From the NCBI GenBank assembly GCA_047967505.1, contig CM106541.1: a stretch of DNA of 64,000 nt; one strand, written 5' to 3'. The position numbers and the translations under genes are program-made. The notes beneath the pieces were generated by a model. It was given only the letters and a program-made list of their open reading frames with translations, ran no database searches and was not told where the DNA came from. Positions 11,390 through 22,650 of the stretch are shown here, one piece after another; position 1 is the first letter of the stretch; every line of letters begins with the position of its first letter. The DNA comes from Dipteris shenzhenensis (lineage: Eukaryota; Polypodiophyta; Polypodiopsida; Gleicheniales).

Positions 11390-12090
11390 TTTGCCCCAGT
11401 AGCTTACATCATAATAGGTGAGACTGTAGGGCATCACCTAGTGTGATGACCTAATGTCTACCAAAATGGAAAGAAGTGTAAATGAGTCTGGGAAAGGTAT
11501 TTGAGGAGATGTAGTCATGGTGGACGATTTTTTTGATTTTGTGAGGGTGGAAGCCATTGGTGTTTGTAAATGTCAAGAAGAAAATTGAATTGAAAAAAGG
11601 CTTCAAAAGCATTAGTACAAGATTAGAGAATGGGAAATACGAAAGTTAAGTAGACTTTGAAGGAAGAGGAAAGGTGTCACTTACTGTGACAACAACTGAT
11701 GAGGGAGATAGTGGGAAAGTTAAGAAGTCTTTTCTTCCAAACGAAAGTGGAAGAGAATTCTCCAAGAAGGGAGGAGAAAGATAGATTTGTATACGTAGGA
11801 AAGTTGTAGAGAGGTCCTACATAGTGTATCAAAATGAATTTATGCATCAACTCTCGTGGATGCATTTTTCCATTTCCTACATATTGTATCGAATCAAATT
11901 TGAGCTAAGGGGGTCCATAATGTCACATAGAAATGTGTAAGTGTTTTCAAACATTAGAATGTGTGATGTCAATTATGTTCCCCCTTGCTCGTTCTTCTCC
12001 CTTGCTCATTGTTTGGGGTACCTCCTTTGAGGTATGGCATCCAACATTCCAAACTAGTCTAACATACTTTGTTTGGATTAGAACTATGCC
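11390..12090. other. No gene recognised
   Basis: I see nothing conserved. The next recognisable sequence is the minus-strand Copia fragment. Confidence 0.45.
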
Positions 12091-13680
12091 TTTTTATATT
12101 TGTTATCTCAATACCCAAAATATAATGCAAGAATCCCAAATCATGCATTTCAAATTGTCTATGAAGATTGACCTTAATCTCGTTGGTTTCTTCTTGCTCT
12201 GATTAGGTCATCCACATAGAGTGCAATGATTGTGAGAGCCTCGATAATTCTCATCACATACACCCCATGGTCAAGTTCACTTCTCTTGAAGCCTTCTTGT
12301 CTAAAATAAGTGTCAATATTGTTATACCAAGCTTATGGGGATTGCTTGAGACCATAGATTTCCTTCTCATCTTGCACATTTGGTGCTCAAATCCATTCTC
12401 CACAAACCCTTCTTGTTATTTCATATAAACCTCTTGTTGAAGCTCTACATTAAGGAATACATACTTGACATCCATTTGATGCAAATGCAAACCCATACTA
12501 CAAGCAAGAGCAATGTTGTGCATATTTTGATGTCCTTGAGATGTCTAAGGTCTCTACATGGCTTGTCTATACAAAAGGGCATCCTCATTGTTGCACAACA
12601 CATATTCCTTGAGGCATCATCACTTTCTAACCCATCAAAAGCATACTTGTGTGCCCTTTGTGTTCTGTTGCCATTGTTGCTCTGTTTAGAATTGGACTTT
12701 CTATGACAATTTCTAAAAATATGACTTGACTTGCCACATTCATAGAATTTAATTTTGCTTGTTATAGATGGATTCTACTTAACAAAAGACTACTATCATT
12801 GTTGGCTTTGAGTGTTCTTATTCTATCTAGGCTTAGACTTTGAACTATTACCATGCTATGCATTCCTTTGAGGCTTATTGCCCTTGGAACTACATATTAT
12901 GCATCTTGGCCACACCAAGAAGGAATGCTTTTATTGAAGCTATACTTATATATTAATATAAAACATTGGTGAAAGTTTATCAAGCTAATTTTCTTAGTTT
13001 CACAATATTTGTAGAACATATTACAATTTTAATTTTTAAAATTTAAAGAAAAGTCGTGAATCCTAGTGAAACTTAAAAAATTTTCTCAAAAAAGTTTCAA
13101 ATCGTGAAAATTTTTTCAAACCTTTATTTTTATCAAGGCATGCAAACTTTCGACAGCAATATAAAAGTTACACTTCTTAACAAAACTAATAGGAAAAAAT
13201 CATCCATGCCACTAGGGTGCCATCAACATGGTCATGCCCCAATCCTCTTCTTATATAAATAGGCTTATTAGATAATTAGACTTTATATCCATTCCTCTTG
13301 TAATGACTACCATCCTGAGGCTCTCATAGGATAGGGGTAAGCTTTGGGGTGTTCTTTCAACAAACTTTGGGGCATCCATTTCAAAGCCATTCTCATTCAT
13401 TCAATCCTTTAGGATTTTCATCTTGTTCATATGTTCAACAAGGCATCACCTTCTTCCATATGAAGACCTATTGATTGTGTCTTCAAATTAAGATGTGTGA
13501 CCAATATCATGCCCTTATAAATGGACATCAGCATAGTCCAACATCTGTCAAGTGCATCACCTAGAAAAATGCTATATTCTTGAGTTATATTGTAAAAATA
13601 TCCATTTCTTTGGAATTCATCTCATCATAGGAATCCTTTTGTGCTTATGTGGCATTTGCATTGGAGTGGCCACCTTGCCC
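12090..13680 (-). pseudogene. Deleted Copia retrotransposon fragment (gag and RT pieces)
   Basis: On the minus strand, from high to low coordinates, three pieces appear. Near 13300-13660 is a Gag-like segment (HMEEGDALL, then MNENGFEMDAPK). Near 12700-12850 is a zinc knuckle (FYECGKSSHIFRNC, with the first Cys lost). From about 12500 to 12095 is the Copia reverse transcriptase core: QMDVK then FLN, EVYM then QEGFV, a YGLKQ-like motif, and ALYVDDLI at the active site. Protease and integrase, which should lie between knuckle and RT, are missing, so a large internal deletion has occurred. Many stops are present. The LTR of element A begins exactly at its gag end, so A may have inserted into it. 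Confidence 0.65.
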
Positions 13681-13682
13681 CA

Positions 13683-13687
13683 TCAAC
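13683..13687 (+). repeat. Target-site duplication TCAAC, left copy (element A)
   Basis: TCAAC directly precedes the 5' LTR and is repeated directly after the 3' LTR at 18993-18997. Five bases is the normal duplication for Copia integration. Confidence 0.9.
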
Positions 13688-14256
13688 TGTTGGATATGCT
13701 CAATGCCCCACCCTCCTGGTAACCACTAGTGGTCCAAGGTGCTCAAGTTGTAAGGCCCCCATATGAGTAGAAGCCATGTGTGAGCCCCGGACACTAGATG
13801 GTTCCTGACTTGCATGTCAGATGAGGTCTATCAATGAGACCATTGATGGTAGAAAGGTGATTGTTTGGGAGCCCCTTATTCTTGCTGGGGCGTGACGGTA
13901 TAGGAAATATTGCCTGAATATTCCATGGACGACTAGTTGGTGACTAGTTGGCTTTACCAACTAGGTTGACTAGTCGGTTCCTCCGACTATGTTAATCTAA
14001 CTACCGCCCTCATAGCTAAAAAGAGGCGACTTCCCTAGTCCATTGGATCAGATCAGATCTTCTAATAGAGATATTCTAGTTGTAGCTCTTCACTAGTATC
14101 TATCTAGATCACCATCTAAGCTCCATTGTGGACGGGTGGATGGAGCCATCATCTGTACTACATTAGTATTGAACGAAAATTTTGTTCATCTCGAGTTTGC
14201 TGTGTACTCTCTATTCTTTGTTCAGTTTATGTTCCACTACGCCGTGTAATTTAACA
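13688..14256 (+). repeat. 5' LTR of Copia element A
   Basis: Begins TGTTGGATATGCTCAATGCC and ends TTTAACA directly before the PBS. It aligns with 18440-18992. It contains repeated GACTAGTYGGTT words around 13930-13990. Where the 3' LTR has TATAAAT, this copy reads CTAAAAAG, so its TATA box is lost. Confidence 0.93.
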
Positions 14257-14269
14257 TGGTATTAGAGCC
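14257..14269 (+). other. Primer binding site of element A
   Basis: TGGTATTAGAGCC directly follows the 5' LTR and differs by one base from TGGTATCAGAGC, the plant Copia PBS complementary to initiator tRNA-Met. Confidence 0.88.
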
Positions 14270-14285
14270 CATGTGGCTCTAAGGA

Positions 14286-15294
14286 TTGAAGAATAGAAGA
14301 GAGGCGAGGGCTTCAACAGCATATGGAGTGATGGCAATAGGAAGCCGCTTAATAGGAAGCGAATCGAGTTTAGCAGCTGCTGTTGCACCAACAATCCAAG
14401 CGTTGAGAATTCTCCCACTAGCCTTCACTGAAGGCAAGCTAGATGGTATGAACTACACTCTGTGGAAGTTTAAAATTATTGCTATTCTGGATTCATATGA
14501 GCTTTTAGAGATAGTACTGGGGACTGACCCAGAACCACAAGGAACCCCCAACCCACCAAATCCGAGGAGTACGATACCTCCTAATGCCGAACTTCTATGA
14601 GCTTGGAAACGCAGGAACACAAATGCTCTATATACCCTGGTTACAAGTACTACTGATAGTGTTTTAACCTTGATTCAGCATACATCTAAGGCAACTATGG
14701 CTTGGAACGTATTGAAGAGTCAGTATGAGACGTGAAATCAGACAAGGATCTAGAACCTAGAGAATCAGCTCCAGTTGAGAAGTTTAATGAAGGATAGAGA
14801 GCGGAGGCATTCATAACCCAAATCAAAAATCTATGTGAGCAGATGGCTGGGGCTAGGATACAAAAGACTAGCGAAGAGCTAGCTCGGCCGTGTCTCCGGA
14901 TATGCCCATCAAGGTTTGATGGATTGGTAACAGTGCTTAACACTCAGGTGAGACCCCAACCATTGTAATTTGAGGAGTTCTATGCTCCACTTATGGAGGA
15001 GGAATTGAGGCTTGAAGCTCGAGATGGAGGCGGCAATGGGGATGCTGCGTTCTCTGCCACTACAAAAGGCAAAGGTGGTTCCTCCACCAAAGGTGAGTCC
15101 TCTACTAGTAGTGACAAAAAGAAGAAGGATGGCAAGAAGAAGTTTCAAGGAGAATGCTTCTACTGCAAGAAGAAGGGCCACGTGATTGCAGATTGCCGGG
15201 TCAAGAAAGCAGATGAAAAGAATGGTACCTTGAAGAAGATAGATAAGCGAAAGAGACAGCTAACACAACGGAAGCAGAGTTGGATCTATTTCTA
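14286..15294 (+). pseudogene. Gag of Copia element A, broken
   Basis: The nucleocapsid/capsid part of the polyprotein. The N-terminal Gag shows LDGMNYTLWKFKI (about 14440-14475), the standard start of plant Copia Gag. It continues through LYTLVTSTT and an MAWNVLKSQY segment. The knuckle CFYCKKKGHVIADC (15155-15196) keeps all four metal ligands. Stops at about 14598 and near 14735, plus frame changes near 14800-14990, break it. Ser/Lys-rich sequence flanks the knuckle. Confidence 0.88.
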
Positions 15295-15342
15295 GCCATT
15301 GAGGAAGAGTGTTCCTCACTTTAAGAAGCGTCAACCACTGAT

Positions 15343-15700
15343 TCATGGGTGTTGGATAGTGGTGCCTCTTGTCACATGACCTACAAGAAGGGTCTATATT
15401 GTTCCATGCAGCCTCTACAAGAACCCATCACCATGATGGTTGGAAATAACGCAAAATACCCTATTGAGGATACACATATGATTTCATTTGTTTCTATAAA
15501 TGGAGATGTTAAACTATCTAATGTGCTGTATGTTCCACAAATCAAGAGAAATTTGCTATCAATTGCTTCCATAACTGACCTTAACCATTAGGTGAGGTTC
15601 AACAAGACAGGAGTAAAAATTCTGGATAGTGCTAGGAATCTTGTTGGCACAGAAAAGGGAGGAACAACCTGTATGAGCCAAGTGCTCTTATAGCCATCGT
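15343..15700 (+). pseudogene. Retropepsin of Copia element A
   Basis: The aspartic protease that cuts the polyprotein. WVLDSGASCHMT has its catalytic Asp at 15355-15357. The strand LSNVLYVPQIKRNLLSI, typical of Copia protease, follows at about 15515-15565. A stop at 15589 interrupts the path toward the integrase. Confidence 0.88.
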
Positions 15701-15704
15701 TGGA

Positions 15705-16757
15705 GTGGGCACAAGTAGACTTTGGCATGAAAGATTTGACCACATTGGATTTGCAATGCTAAAGGAGATGCAGAAGCAAGGTATGGTTGCTCACTTACTT
15801 GCAATAGTAGAAATCAAAGAACCATGTGAAGCTTGCATGATGGGCAAGCAACAGAGAAAGGAATTCCCACAAGAAAGCAAGAATAGAGCAAACGCTCCTC
15901 TAGAGTTGGTGCATGTTGACTTGTGTGGTAAGATGCCTACACAGGCCTTGGGAGGATCTTCCTATTTTTTATTGATTGTTGATGATTATAGTAGGAAGAT
16001 GTGGGTGTACTTTCTTCACAAAAAGGCTCAAGCTTTTGGTAAATTGAAAGAATGGCTATAGCTTGTTGAAAATGAAACAGGGAGAAAAGTGAAGAAAATC
16101 AAATTGGATGGTGGTGGTGAGTTTGTTTCTATAGAGTTTGGAGATTTTTGCCAGAGCAAAGGGATCAAGTGACAAACGATGACACCACATATGCCTTAGC
16201 AAAATTTGGTTGTTGAATGCCGAATGCGGACCACCGTGGAGATGGGAAGGTGTATGTTGAAAGGTGCTAGACTGCCAAACCACTTTTGGGCTGAGGCTGT
16301 CAATACTGTGGTATACATCCTTAATTGCAGCTATACAAAGGCACTCAAAGGTAAAACACCACATGAGGCTTACAGCGGTAAGAAGCCATCTATCTCCCAC
16401 TTCAGAACGTTTGGGTGTGAATGCTATGCGCATGTACCAGACAAAGAGAGAAACAAGCTACAACCAAAAAGCACCAAATGTATCTTCTTAGGCTATTGTG
16501 ATGAGAAGGAAGCCTATAAGTTATATGACCGAGAGGCAAAGATGATCATAGCGAGCCATGATGTGGTGTTCAAGGAGCAGCCACATGTAGTGGAGGCAGA
16601 GAAGAGCTCTTCCACTTTATCATCAAGCAAAGAGGTAAATCACTATGGACCTGTCCCAGGAGCTATAAAGGAGGAGGAAATATCAGATGATGAAGGTATG
16701 AGTCACCAACCTGTTGTTATACCACCAGAAAATCCATTTCCACGATGGGTAAGGTAG
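15705..16757 (+). pseudogene. Integrase of Copia element A (GAG_preIntegrase + rve core)
   Basis: Inserts the cDNA into the host genome. LWHERFDHIGFAML and CEACMMGKQ form the HHCC-type N-terminal zinc region (15715-15850). The core begins at HVDLCGKM (first catalytic Asp near 15920). A second Asp lies in IKLDGGGEF (about 16105), and the Glu lies in VVECRMRT (about 16215). The C-terminal part shows FRTFGCECYAHVPDKERNKL and KCIFLGYCDEKEAYKLYD. In-frame stops near 16060 and 16170 separate the pieces. Confidence 0.88.
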
Positions 16758-16778
16758 CTCTATGACCATGATAACTAG

Positions 16779-18384
16779 ATGCCTATGTCTGTTGAGCAGC
16801 ATGCAGATGGACCAAGGCGGTCTCAGAGAATCGAGGAGCAAAGGAGGGCTTCTGGTCACATAGTCCATATGGCCTTGATGATTCAAATTATTGCAGAAGT
16901 AAAGGAGCCTATGAGTTTGGAGGAAGCACTTGCAGACCGAGATTGGAAAAATGCTATGCAAGTAGAATATGACAGCATCATGAAGAATGAAACTTGGGAG
17001 CTGGTAGATGGACCACCTAACAAAAAGGTTATTGGCACCAACTGGGTTTGGAAGGTAAAGTACAAGACCAATGGGACTTTGGAAAAGTACAAAGCCAGAT
17101 TGGTTGCACAAGGATTTTTGTAGGTTGAAGGGTTTGATTTTCAGGAATCTTTCGTTTCAACTATGAGAATGACCACTATTCACACAATACTATTGGTGGC
17201 TGCTCATAAAAGTGGCCAGTTTATCAAATGGATGTTAAATCAACATTCTTGAATGGTGACCTCAAGGAGGAGGTGTACGTGGCTCAGCCACTTGGGTTTG
17301 AGGCCCCCCATTCCAAGAACAAGGTATGTAAGCTAAAGAAGGCTTTGTACGGGCTGAAACAGGCCCCAAGAGCATGGTACTAATGGATAGACAAATTCTT
17401 TCATAAATTAAACTTCAAAAGATGTGCCTCGGATGCGAACTTGTATGTGTACAGGAAAGGTGAAAAATCTGCTATTATTGTTCTATATGTGGATGATCTC
17501 CTTATTATAGGTGACTATGAAGACATGATCCAGTAGACTAGAAAGGCGTTGAGCATAGAGTTTGATATGACAAACTTAGGCTTGATGCACTATTGTTTGG
17601 GGACTGAAGTCTGGCAAGAGCCAGGCAAGATCTTCATCTCTCAGCAGAAATATGCAAGGGAGATCTTGAAGGCATTTGGTATGTCCGAGTGCAACGAGAT
17701 AGCTACATCTATGGAGGTAAATGCAAGGCTATCTATGGAGGATGCCTCACCACCAGCAGACATCAGGAGGTACAAAAAGTTGGTCGTTAGTCTCATTTAT
17801 CTGTGCAGCACCAGATCGGACATCAATTTTGTTGTTGGCATTTTGAGCAAATTCTCCAATAAGCCCTGGGAGAATCATTGGAATGCAGGGATGCAGGTGC
17901 TCAAGTATGTGAAGGGCACTCCTGATTATGGCATCACTTATGCTACGGGCACTTCCTTGGCTGGTCATTGTGACTCAGATTGTGGCTGGAAATGATTCCA
18001 GGAAATCAATTTCTGGATATTGTTTCTCTTTAGGTTCAGGCATCTTCTCTTGGATCAGTAAGAAACAACCAACAGTGGCATTGTCTTCTACTGAGGCTAA
18101 GTACAAGGCAACATGTTTTGTTGCTTGTGAAGCAGTGTGGCTAAGGAGGATCTTGTGGCACATGGGAGTGCAAGAGGATGAGGCAACTGTGCTAAGGTGC
18201 GACAATCAAAGTTGCATGGCCATTGCTAAAAATCTAGTGTTTCATGTGTGCAAAAAATATATAGAGATTCGATATCACTATGTGCATGATTTGATCAAGG
18301 ACGGGATAGTGGAATCAATCTACTATCTAACAGAGCAAAATGGAGCAGATATCTTCACCAAGGCACTTGGGAAGGATCAGCTTT
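16779..18384 (+). pseudogene. Reverse transcriptase-RNase H of Copia element A
   Basis: RVT_2-type RT starts with the linker MSLEEALADRDWKNAMQ, then KVIGTNWVWKVKYK and KYKARLVAQG. It continues in another frame through [16 protein letters not shown] (about 17330) to the active site YVDD (17486-17497). RNase H follows with [33 protein letters not shown] and [11 protein letters not shown], ending in the usual [13 protein letters not shown] near 18384. Stops near 17122, 17383 and 17537, plus frame changes near 17200 and 17990, inactivate it. Confidence 0.9.
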
Positions 18385-18430
18385 AGGGTCATCTTCAGAG
18401 ACTCGGCATTGGGCCAAGAAGGTAGACATT

Positions 18431-18439
18431 GAGGGGGGG
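18431..18439 (+). other. Polypurine tract of element A
   Basis: GAGGGGGGG immediately precedes the 3' LTR and is the expected plus-strand primer site. Confidence 0.9.
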
Positions 18440-18992
18440 TGTTAGATATGCTCAATGCCCCACCCTTCTAGTAACCATTAGTGGTCCAAGGTGCTCAAGT
18501 TGTAAGGTCCCCATATGAGGAGAAGCCATGTGTGAGCCCAGGACACTGGATGGGGATCCTGACTTGCATGTCAGATGAGGCCTATCAATGAGACCGTTGA
18601 TGGTAGAAAGGTGATTGTGTGGAGCCCCTTATTCTTGCTGGGGCGCGATGGTATAGGGAATATTTCTTGAATATTCCATGGACAACTAGTCGGTTCCATC
18701 GACTAGGTTGATTGGTCGGTTCCACTGACTATGTTGATCTGACTACTGCCCTAGCTATAAATGGGCGACCTCCCCAGTCCATTGTACTAGATCAGATCTT
18801 CTAGTAGAGATCTTCTAGCTAGCAGCTCTTCACCTAGTATCTGTCTAGATCCCCATCTAAGCTCCACTGTGGGAGCACACGGGTGGATGGAGCCATCATC
18901 TGTACTACATTTGTATTTTGTTCATCTCCAGTTTGCTGTGTACTCTCTATTCTTTATTCAATTTATGTTCCGCTGCACTGTGTAATTTAATG
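18440..18992 (+). repeat. 3' LTR of Copia element A
   Basis: Begins TGTTAGATATGCTC and ends TTTAATG where the 5' LTR has TTTAACA, so the terminal CA appears changed to TG. It carries the TATA box and GACTAGTCGGTT repeats. TCAAC follows at 18993-18997. Confidence 0.93.
18756..18762 (+). promoter_or_regulatory. TATA box in the 3' LTR of element A
   Basis: TATAAAT lies within AGCTATAAATGGG, the position expected for an LTR promoter. The same place in the 5' LTR (about 14014-14021) has lost it. Confidence 0.55.
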
Positions 18993-18997
18993 TCAAC
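18993..18997 (+). repeat. Target-site duplication TCAAC, right copy (element A)
   Basis: Matches 13683-13687 exactly. Confidence 0.9.
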
Positions 18998-19289
18998 AAG
19001 AATCCAAAACTTCCTATTGATAAATAGGTTCTTGATCCTACATTTCCAAATATGAAAGTTGTTTGAATCAAACATTAGTATATGTGGCACACAAAATTAT
19101 CCCATGGATGTCATCTTGATGATGAATCAGACACTTCTCCACATAATGATAGTTGGATCCTTAATTCCATTGCCCACCAAGCTACTCTAAAACACTAATT
19201 GAGGAATGTGAAATGAAGAGGGAGATATGCTCTCTGATCTAGTTTATAAATCTCTAAGTGTGAAGTCTTGAGCAAAAAGCTATGCTCCC

Positions 19290-21200
19290 CCAAAAATTGA
19301 TGCCTTTAATGCCAAAGATGAGCAAATTTTGACCTTGGAGTCCGTTATGCCACATGAAACTAGTCCAGAGCTAGCCCAAGCATGGGAAGTGTTTAAGAAT
19401 ATGCAAATCAGCTTAACTTTTGGCAAGCTGATGCAAATAGCTCCATACTATCATGAATTATTTGCTCAGTAGATCAAGGAATCCACCAAGCAACCCAAGG
19501 AAGTGCAAACATTAGCCACTATGCTTGTGATTGATACACTAGTTGTGGATGAAGAAGTTCCAGCATCACTATCAAGATTAAGAAGTAGACTATACCGGGT
19601 CTAATAGTGGATGGAGGATTGGGAGTGAACATGATTCTTGAAAAAAATTTCCCAAAGACTAAAGTTCAAGTGATATAAACCATCACCATTCCAAGTGCAT
19701 ATGGTAGATCAACAAATAATTGATCCTAATGGTATTCTACAAGATGTGGTCATCTTGATAGGCAGCATTTGTTATAAAGTTAGTTTCATTGTGATCGCTA
19801 TGGAGCAGCATGCCTACCCAATTGTATTAGGGAGACCGTGGCTAAAAAGTACAAAAGTACTCCATGACAGGGGTACAACAAGGGAGATGACTATTAAGAT
19901 AGAAGGTCAAGATGTGTATATACCAACCAATCCTCGAAACGTTTTGAGTTGTCATCATCTTAAGAATCTAGAAATTAAAGATCCATTTCTCAAGCTATTG
20001 AATTTCAGTTAATGGAGTTTTATATCCTGCCTGTGGGTGAGATAGACATTTTTCAATTATCTGCAGACATCAAGCAAAAATTGTGTCATGAACAAATTGC
20101 TAAATAGAAGGATCTTTTTTTGACCAAATTTATAGAGGACATTGAGGGGGAAAGAAAGTTTGTTGAAGTACCATTAACAATCACGCATCTTGAAACTAAT
20201 TAGTTTGTTCCAGAACCTACACAAGAGTTAAATTTGGGAACACAGGACACCCATCCATAGTAGTGGTAAGTGCCAACCCATCTACTGAGCAACTCCGACT
20301 GGCAAGGGATCTATTTGTTAGGTATAAGGATGTGTTTGCATGGAGTTATAGAGATTTGAGAGGAGTTGCTCCTGCACTATGTTAGCACAAGATACCCTTA
20401 GTCTCACATGCTAAGCCAATGTGTCAGCAAATTTATAGGATGAATCCCAATTATGCAAGCAAGTCCTTGGATCCTCTTTTACAATTTGGATTTATATATG
20501 CCAAAGACCAAAGTGATTGGATCTTGCCTATTGTAATTGTGCCTAAGAAAAATGGAAAACTCTGAGTCTGTGTGGATTATCCAAAATTAAATGCTCAAAA
20601 AGGTTTCCCATACCTTTTACTAATGGAATTTTAAGCTAGGTATCAGGCCATGAGATGTACTCATTTATGGATATCTATAGTGGGTATAATCAGATTACTA
20701 GGGCTCTTGAAGATCAATCAAAGACTGCTTTTATCATAGAGTGGGGTGTTCATGCTACCAAAGTGATACCGTTTGGATTGAGGAATTCCTTATCCACTTT
20801 CCAGAAGTTAATGGTGGAAACCTTCAGAGATTATCTCACTAAATTCATTGCAATTTACTTAGATGATTTTTGTGTGTATTCCTTTGACATTGATCACCTA
20901 GGATACCTTGAGAAGATTTTTGGAGATGTAGGAAAGTGAGTATCTCTTTGAACCCTACTAAGAGTGTGTTCTGTGTCCAAGTTGATATTCTACTTGGTCA
21001 TGTTATTTCTAAAGATGGAATCAAGACTGAGCCAAGTAAAATCAAAGCCATCGAGCGGATGCTTGAAACTCAAAATTTAAGTCAATTACGTTCTTTTGTG
21101 AGGTTTATCAGTTTCTACCATAGGTTCACAAAGGACTTTGCTAAGATTGCAGTGCCCTTGTATGAATCGACAAAAAAGGTTGAGTTCAGGGCTTAAAAAT
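19290..21200 (+). pseudogene. Gypsy retrotransposon fragment: protease and reverse transcriptase
   Basis: A Ty3/Gypsy Pol fragment with no LTRs in sight. The retropepsin core GLIVDGGLGVNMI lies near 19598-19636. It is followed by AYPIVLGRPWLKSTKVLHD (about 19815-19870), the plant Gypsy form of the ILG motif. RT starts near 20290 (LFVRYKDVFAWSY) and continues through IVPKKNGKL, MDIYSGYNQI, KTAFIIEWG and VIPFGLRNS to the active site YLDD (20856-20867). LLGHVISKDGIKTEPSKI and LRSFVRFISFYHRF follow before the frame dies at 21195. RNase H and integrase are absent. Several stops (20391, 20565, 20634) and frame changes are visible. Confidence 0.88.
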
Positions 21201-21539
21201 CCACTTCCACAACCTACTTGAGGACTATCCCCATAAGGCAATTTGCATCAATTTGGGTTTACCATAGTTACACATGGGTATCTAAAGTATTCCAACAAGA
21301 GGATGGTCGAGTATTATTGACAACATATAGTTTCTAAGAGGGATTTTGCAATAAAGAAACTTATTTCCAACATCGTGTTGATGAAGACTTTCATCCATTT
21401 ATTTTAAGCGCTGTTGTTTTGTTATAAGATGTTTGAAGTGGAGCATGATTGGGGGCACTCTTTTTATTAGGTATACCAATCGAAATATATGTGTCTAGGT
21501 GGTAGGATGCCATTGAGGACATAATGAACTTTTCTAGTT

Positions 21540-22542
21540 GCATCATCCATCTCCTCCTAGCATAGCTCATCGATGAGCTATGCCTGGAGGGGGCATTCTT
21601 TTTCTTGTGAGCTATGCTTGGAGGGGGCAATTTGTTTCTTGGAGAGAAATATTTTTGCCCCCTCCTAGCATAGCTCGCTAGACAGCTATGCTATGAGGGG
21701 CCATTTTATTTCCTAGAGAGCTAATTTTTTTTATCTCTTATGGCATAGCTCGCTGGCGAGCTATGCTAGCAAGGGGCATTTTTTCCAAGGACAACCAATT
21801 TCATGGTCTACTAGATTGTGATGTGGTTGACCAAGTTTACTAAATGACGACATTGTTTGTTGGCCAATGCCAATGCTCATGACAATTGGGATTGAACATG
21901 TACTTAAATGAAGAGTTAACATGACAAGTGATCATGGGATTTATTGGCATGCCAAGGAAAGTGGCTTAGACTGAGCAACCAAACTAAACTAGATAAAGAA
22001 GTATGGAGAGGAAGACAATATATTGACGCCTCATGTTGTCCATGAAACCAATTTGGGTTAGAGAAAATGCATCATCAATCCCATGATAGGGTCCTTATTA
22101 AAGTAAATATTTCCCCATCTGAAATACATGGAGGCCTAAAATTTTAAGGGCATTCAACATCTTTCATAACTGTATGGTACAAAATAGGTGTAATGATTGT
22201 CATAATCATCCCAATTCTGGTGTTTAGCTACTTTACCTTGTTGGGATATGGCAACCCAATCAAATGATAAAGAGTAGTTCCCCCTCCCCTCTACCCCCCC
22301 AAACTGGCATACCTTGCCGACGAGCTATGTTGGAGGAGTGCAAAAAGGCAAGAGAGAGAGGAAGATAGAGAGAAAAAGAGAGAAAAACTTTTTAAAACCC
22401 TCTTCGCATAGCTTGTACCTAAAATGAATCATGCAATATTTTCTTTCTAAATTGAGGAATCCATATGAAATGAGCTAGAGCAAAAAATGCTTTATGCCCT
22501 CCGACATAGCTAGAGAGAGAGAAAGAGAGAGAGAGAGAGAGG

Positions 22543-22625
<83 letters not shown>

Positions 22626-22650
22626 TTACCTTATCTACAAGCTATGTTTG
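21540..22650. repeat. Field of GCATAGCT palindromes
   Basis: At least eight copies of GCATAGCT or its complement occur. Three form hairpins: a perfect 24-bp palindrome at 21560-21583 (GCATAGCTCAT arms), one at 21656-21700, and GCATAGCTCGC around a TG centre at 21743-21766. CCTCC before and GGAGGGGG after extend the arms. Half copies lie near 21610, 22315, 22395, 22505 and 22645. No gene is visible between them. Confidence 0.75.
22511..22621 (+). repeat. (GA)n microsatellite, ~110 bp
   Basis: An AG dinucleotide run interrupted by one AAA and one GGGGG near its start, then about 80 bases without interruption. Confidence 0.95.

Larger units (their letters stand above)
13688..18992 (+). mobile_element. 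Copia LTR retrotransposon A, full length, inactive
   Basis: A 5.3-kb Ty1/Copia element with LTRs (569 and 553 bp), a PBS matching initiator tRNA-Met usage, gag, protease, integrase, RT and RNase H in Copia order, a polypurine tract, and a perfect 5-bp target duplication. The coding region has several stops and frameshifts, so it cannot make its own proteins. Its proteins closely resemble those of element B (27.2-32.7 kb), but the LTRs are unrelated by eye, so the two are related families and not copies of one. Confidence 0.95.
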
